From: an uncultured Blautia sp. | GTDB taxonomy: Bacteria > Bacillota > Clostridia > Lachnospirales > Lachnospiraceae | Length of the DNA stretch: 64,000 nt | Assembly: GCA_958367245.1 (NCBI GenBank) | Contig: CATXEA010000007.1 | Location: forward strand, 53,469-117,468 | Direction of reading: 5' to 3' | Shown: piece after piece, positions 60,046-64,000 of the stretch | Layout of the letters: each line of letters begins with the position of its first letter | How positions within the stretch are numbered: the first letter of the stretch is position 1 | The notes under the pieces: model-generated | What the model was told of the DNA's origin: nothing | The model's input: the letters and a program-made list of their open reading frames with translations, nothing else | Databases searched by the model: none | Made by a program: the position numbers and the translations under genes

Positions 60046-62525
60046 TGGCAGTTTTTTTAGAAAAAAACAGAGAAAGAATTGAGAAAAAATATCAGGAACT
60101 GGTAAATGAATTACCGCATATTTTTGCAGAAGTGAACGAAAAAATGGCTGGTTGTGACGAAGATACGGCTCTTGCATGTAAATATCTTTATAATACTATG
60201 CCATACAGTGATTTCGGTAATTATACCTTTGAAATCTTCCTTGACTATGCAGAGCATGGCGTATGGTTATGGAAAAATAAAGAGGCAGTATGCGCTCTTC
60301 CTGAGACAATTTTCCTTAATTATGTTCTGGCACACAGAGTAAATGAAGAAGAGGTTGCGCCCTGCAGAAAGCTTTTCTTTGAAAAAATCGGAAGCCGTGT
60401 AGATGGTCTTTCCTTAAAAGAAGCAGCGCTTGAAGTAAACTTCTGGTGTGCAGAGGAAGCTACTTATCATACAACAGATGAGAGAACTCTTTCCGCCCTT
60501 ACTGTGTACAGAAGAGGAAACGGACGCTGTGGTGAAGAGTCTGTATTTACTGTAAATGCTCTTCGAAGCGTTGGTATTCCTGCGCGTCAGGTATATGCGC
60601 CAAGATGGTCCCACTGCGATGATAACCACGCATGGGTTGAAATCTGGTGTGATGGAGAATGGTATTTCCTTGGAGCCTGCGAGCCGGAAATGGTACTGGA
60701 TAAAGGATGGTTTACAAATGCGTCTTCCCGTGCAATGATGATCCATTCCCGTTTCTTTGACGAGGAAGGGGCAGAGGGAGATATCATCAGCAGAAACGGT
60801 ATGGTTACAGAGCTGAATGAGCTGAGAAGATACGCTCTTGTGAAAGAAATTTCCGTAAATGTAAAGGATGAAAAGGGAGAGCCTGTAAGTGGGGCAAAAG
60901 TATCTTTCGAGGTTCTGAATTATTCCGAATATGTGACTGTTGCGGAAAAGATTACAGATGAAAACGGAAATGTAACGCTGACAACAGGTCTTGGAAGCAC
61001 TCATATCTTTGTGACTTTTGAAAAGGATGGTCTTATGGCAGCAGAAGCCTTCATGGACACAAGAAATGAGGATTCCTGCAGTGTTGTTCTGAAAGCTTTA
61101 GAGGCTGATAATACATGGAAAGCCGTAGATATGATTGCTCCTCTGGACGCGCCGGTAAATACAAATGCGCCGACACCGGAGCAGAAAGAAATCGGAAATA
61201 AACGCTTTGCAAAGGCAAATGCCATGAGAGAAGAAAAGACAAGAAACTGGGTTAATCCGGAATGTGACGCTTTCCTTCACAAGACTGTAACAGATATGGA
61301 GGATTCTCTGGGATTCCCGTTCCGTGAGGCAATGCTTGAGGTACTTTCCGAGAAAGACAGAACAGACTGTGTAAGCGATATTCTGGAAGAGCATCTGGAT
61401 TATTCCATGCCATACTGGGATTCCGTAAGCAGAGAAACTTTTGTATCCTACATTATGAATCCGCGTGTGGATAATGAAATCCTCAGACCTTATCGTAAAG
61501 CCATTTTAGATAAGTTTTCCCCGGATGAGCAGGATGTAATGAGGAAAAATCCGGTTGAAATCTGGAACTGGGTGGATAAGATGATTGTTTCCAGACCGGA
61601 GCGTGAGCGCGCAAGCGTTATCACCACACCAGCAGGATGTTTAAAGACAGGAATCGGAAGCTTCCTTTCCAAGAAGGTTCTCTTCGTTGCAATTGCAAGA
61701 ACTCTTGGAATTCCGGCACGATTAAATCCAAATGACCGTTCTATGGAATATATGAATACAGACGATGAGTTTGTTGCAGTTCTTGCAAAAACAGAAAAAA
61801 ACAGCCGCCTGATTCTGAAAGAGACAGACGGAACAGAGTGGAAATATTTTCTCAACTGGAGTATTGCAAGACTGGAAAACGGCAAATATACCTCTCTTCT
61901 TCTTGACGATGTAGTATTTGAAAACAGAGCTTTAGAGCTTAAAGTTGAATCCGGAAGTTACAGAATTATCACCTCAAACAGACTTCCAAATGGAAATATG
62001 TTTGCAAATCAGTATGAGTTTGAAGTGGGTGCAGGAGAGACAAAAGAGGTTGAACTTGTTCTCCGTCAGGCAAATCTTGACGATATGCTTGAGAATATTG
62101 CAATCAACGAGTTTACACTGAAAAAAGAAGACGGAACAGATGTTAATGTTTCTGACCTTACCCGTGACGGCAAACATATTCTGGCATTCCTTGAAGAAGA
62201 AAAAGAGCCTACAGAGCATATTTTAAATGAAATGATGGAACAGCAGGAGGCATTTAAGAAATACGCTTCCAGAATTATTTTTGTAGTGCGTTCCAAAGAG
62301 GCGCTTTCCACTCCAACTCTTGCCAAGGCTCTTGGAATTCTGGGAGATGAAGTGCAGATTTATTATGATGATTTCTCAGAAATTATCAATACACTGGGAA
62401 GAAGAATGTATGTAGATCCTGAAAAACTTCCGCTTATCATTGTGACAAACGGCGAGTTAAACGGAATTTATGCAACCAGCGGATACAATGTAGGTACCGG
62501 CGATATGCTTCTTCGTTTAATGTAA
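60045..62525 (+). CDS. Large cytoplasmic transglutaminase-like protein
   Basis: 826 residues, no signal peptide. Domain 1 (about 100-230) is transglutaminase-like, with Cys162 in GRCGEES and His195 in DDNHAWVEIW; the usual Asp position reads LGACEPE, with no Asp. Residues about 275-350 look like a carboxypeptidase-regulatory/CNA-type beta domain (VNVKDEKGEPVSGAKV, ITDENGNVTL). About 400-610 is a second, degenerate transglutaminase-like region (GCLKTGIGSFL, ARTLGIPARLNP). About 640-690 is another beta region, and 700-826 looks thioredoxin-like without CxxC (HILAFLEEEKEPTEHI). Substrate unknown; peptide or isopeptide hydrolysis is a guess. Confidence 0.82.
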   Translation: MAVFLEKNRERIEKKYQELVNELPHIFAEVNEKMAGCDEDTALACKYLYNTMPYSDFGNYTFEIFLDYAEHGVWLWKNKEAVCALPETIFLNYVLAHRVNEEEVAPCRKLFFEKIGSRVDGLSLKEAALEVNFWCAEEATYHTTDERTLSALTVYRRGNGRCGEESVFTVNALRSVGIPARQVYAPRWSHCDDNHAWVEIWCDGEWYFLGACEPEMVLDKGWFTNASSRAMMIHSRFFDEEGAEGDIISRNGMVTELNELRRYALVKEISVNVKDEKGEPVSGAKVSFEVLNYSEYVTVAEKITDENGNVTLTTGLGSTHIFVTFEKDGLMAAEAFMDTRNEDSCSVVLKALEADNTWKAVDMIAPLDAPVNTNAPTPEQKEIGNKRFAKANAMREEKTRNWVNPECDAFLHKTVTDMEDSLGFPFREAMLEVLSEKDRTDCVSDILEEHLDYSMPYWDSVSRETFVSYIMNPRVDNEILRPYRKAILDKFSPDEQDVMRKNPVEIWNWVDKMIVSRPERERASVITTPAGCLKTGIGSFLSKKVLFVAIARTLGIPARLNPNDRSMEYMNTDDEFVAVLAKTEKNSRLILKETDGTEWKYFLNWSIARLENGKYTSLLLDDVVFENRALELKVESGSYRIITSNRLPNGNMFANQYEFEVGAGETKEVELVLRQANLDDMLENIAINEFTLKKEDGTDVNVSDLTRDGKHILAFLEEEKEPTEHILNEMMEQQEAFKKYASRIIFVVRSKEALSTPTLAKALGILGDEVQIYYDDFSEIINTLGRRMYVDPEKLPLIIVTNGELNGIYATSGYNVGTGDMLLRLM

Positions 62526-62544
62526 AGTAAACAGGAGGATAAGA

Positions 62545-63801
62545 TTGAAAATGAATATAAATGAAATCAGCGGACAGCGTCAGTTTGACTTTGTTTCCGG
62601 ATTTAATTATATCAGAGAAGCAGGAACTCCTGCCGAGGAAAAAGCAGCTCTTTCGATTCAGGAAGAGCTTGCAAAAATCGGTGTGGAAAGCCGACTGGAG
62701 AAATTTGATTTTGATACTTTTGAGATAAAAAATGCGAGACTTTTTGTCACAGCGCCATATGAAAAAGAATACCGTGTAACAGGATATGGAAGATGCGGAA
62801 ACACCCCGAAAGAGGGAATGGAAGCAGAATTTCTCTATGTGGAAAACGGCGATGACATCAGCCTTTCCTGTGCAGAAGGCAAGATTGTAATGGTGAACAA
62901 TCCTGTGAGAAAGGATATGTATCAGAAATTTGTAAAGGCAGGCGCACTGGGCTTTATCAGTATTACAGGAACTCCTGTTGATGAAGGAGAAGATCTTATC
63001 ACAAGAACCTACGGGCTTCCTGTAATGGATGAAACACCGATTCAGGGAGTGAACGTACACTATAAAGATGCAGTGGAAATGGTTTCCAAAGGCGCCTCCA
63101 GAGTCAAAATCCTGGTGGAGCAGGAAACGGTAACCCGTACTTCTGCCAACGTAGCTGCACGGATTGAGGGAACAGATAAAGCAGATGAAATTCTGACTCT
63201 TACAGCTCATTATGATTCTGTTCCTGAAGGACCGGGAGCTTACGATAATATGGCAGGCTGCGCTATTATTATGGAACTGTGCCGTTATTTCAAAGAGCAT
63301 CCGGCTCGCAGAACCGTGGAATTTGTGTGGTTTGGAGCAGAAGAAAAAGGTCTTGTGGGAAGCAGAAATTATGTGGAAGCGCATAAGGATGAGCTTGAAA
63401 AACATCAGTTTAATATGAATGTGGATCTTGCAGGACAGCTTGTGGGAGGAACTGTGATAGGAGTGACCGGAGATGTGTCTATTTGCCATATGCTTACTTA
63501 TCTGGCAAATGAAATCGGTCTTGGAATGGAAGTCAGAAACAGTATCTGGGGAAGTGATTCCAACACCTTCGCATGGAAGGGCATTCCTGCTATGACACTG
63601 AATCGTGACGGCTTCGGAATGCACACCTGCCATGATGTGGTGGAATATCTTTCTCCGTGGTCACTGCAGAGAAGCGCCGCGCTTTTGGGGCATATTGCCC
63701 AGAGTCTGGGAAATATCGCGTCGATTCCGTTTACCAGAGTGGTGCCGGAGAACTTTATAAAAGAGTTAGACGATTATTTCCGTCCGTTCAGCGGAAAATA
63801 A
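62545..63801 (+). CDS. M28 family metallopeptidase
   Basis: 418 residues, no signal peptide, so probably cytoplasmic. Zinc ligands and catalytic residues are visible: His222 (TAHYDSV), Asp234 (GAYDNMAG), Glu266-Glu267 (GAEEKG), Asp294 (NVDLAGQ) and His360 (GMHTCHD). A protease-associated-like insert lies between about 80 and 190. Family members are aminopeptidases or carboxypeptidases. TTG 62545 is 6 bases after AGGAGG; ATG 62551 is the alternative. It follows the transglutaminase gene by 19 bp. Confidence 0.92.
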   Translation: MKMNINEISGQRQFDFVSGFNYIREAGTPAEEKAALSIQEELAKIGVESRLEKFDFDTFEIKNARLFVTAPYEKEYRVTGYGRCGNTPKEGMEAEFLYVENGDDISLSCAEGKIVMVNNPVRKDMYQKFVKAGALGFISITGTPVDEGEDLITRTYGLPVMDETPIQGVNVHYKDAVEMVSKGASRVKILVEQETVTRTSANVAARIEGTDKADEILTLTAHYDSVPEGPGAYDNMAGCAIIMELCRYFKEHPARRTVEFVWFGAEEKGLVGSRNYVEAHKDELEKHQFNMNVDLAGQLVGGTVIGVTGDVSICHMLTYLANEIGLGMEVRNSIWGSDSNTFAWKGIPAMTLNRDGFGMHTCHDVVEYLSPWSLQRSAALLGHIAQSLGNIASIPFTRVVPENFIKELDDYFRPFSGK

Positions 63802-64000
63802 CACAATCAGCATACCGATAAATGCTGCTCCCGCAGCAAAAAGGAGCATGGCATTTACGCCTGCTTTGTCAATAAGATAACCGCCTAAAAGAGCTGCCAG
63901 GACGCTGCCGAAGGTATAGGTCATAGTAAAATAGGCCTGTCCTTTTGTGGACTTCCAGAACTTTTTAAACCTAACCACTTGTGTGAATAGAAAAAAAACT
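63766..64000 (-). CDS. MFS transporter, C-terminal end (runs off the window)
   Basis: The frame is open from the window edge to a TAA at 63766-63768. About 78 residues contain the last two helices of an MFS transporter, with KGQAYFTMTYTFGSVLAALLGG and a final hydrophobic segment (AMLLFAAGAAFIGMLIVLF). A GTG at 63978 is in frame, but the family needs about 320 more residues upstream. Its 3' end overlaps the peptidase gene by 36 bp, tail to tail. Confidence 0.75.
   Translation of the reverse strand, partial: VFFLFTQVVRFKKFWKSTKGQAYFTMTYTFGSVLAALLGGYLIDKAGVNAMLLFAAGAAFIGMLIVLFSAERTEIIV

Noticed and set aside
62437..63633. 398-codon open frame antisense to the M28 peptidase
   Set aside because: The plus-strand frame has all zinc ligands and a good ribosome binding site; the antisense frame has no family features.

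Overview
The window looks like chromosomal DNA of an anaerobic low-to-mid-GC Gram-positive of the class Clostridia, most likely family Lachnospiraceae. This rests on gene content (clostridial ATP synthase operon order, ferredoxin-linked IorAB, NSS symporters, DUF975, Gx/NusG-II pair, long-form HPF, LplB/YtcP-type permeases), purine-rich AGGAGG ribosome binding sites, frequent GTG/TTG starts and hairpin plus U-run terminators. The species cannot be named from the sequence alone. I saw no rRNA, tRNA, CRISPR array, prophage or insertion sequence.

Layout. 1-6.8 kb: F-type ATP synthase operon (atpI end, then atpBEFHAGDC) closed by a strong terminator; the c subunit carries two carboxylates in its ion site. 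6.8-12.1 kb: iorA-iorB, an NSS-family sodium symporter and an aminotransferase, which read as an import/transamination/ferredoxin-reduction pathway for (aromatic) amino acids. 12.1-15 kb: GntR-ABC-permease-permease operon. 15-17.8 kb: family-4 uracil-DNA glycosylase, an Rpn-type nuclease gene bracketed by a 31-bp perfect direct repeat, and dus. 17.8-22.4 kb: a Bce-like resistance module (response regulator, kinase, ATPase, FtsX-type permease) with a palindromic operator. 22.4-30.6 kb: typA (minus), an SSB-like protein, a CobO-like ATPase, dapA-dapB, an acidic lipoprotein, a eukaryotic-type HisA, hpf, and a Gx/NusG-II pair (minus). 30.7-35 kb: secA followed with overlapping stop/start by a second NSS symporter. 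35-41.2 kb: small hypothetical, AraC regulator, dapF, thioesterase, YdcF-like protein, oxidoreductase, and prfB with its programmed +1 frameshift. 41.2-45.6 kb: an ACT protein, hom, a phosphoglycerate-mutase-like probable homoserine kinase, and lysC with an internal start. 45.6-51.3 kb: DUF975, tex, DUF1294, MscS channel, MATE pump. 51.3-52.5 kb: a second Rpn-type gene. 52.5-57.8 kb: an ABC importer (two binding proteins, two permeases) behind a consensus promoter whose spacer is an AT dinucleotide repeat. 57.8-64 kb: a tethered thioredoxin-like protein (minus), a DeoR regulator, cutC, a large transglutaminase-like protein, an M28 peptidase, and the end of an MFS transporter (minus).

How it fits together (inference). 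Sodium may be a main coupling ion: the c-ring motif, two NSS symporters and ferredoxin production by IorAB fit a sodium-based energy economy, though no Rnf complex lies in the window. Aspartate-family amino acid synthesis is well represented (dapA, dapB, dapF, hom, homoserine kinase, lysC). The last 12 kb is the most accessory-looking part and holds the best candidate for an undescribed system: CutC, a non-canonical intracellular transglutaminase-like protein and an M28 peptidase in one operon behind a DeoR regulator and close to an ABC importer.
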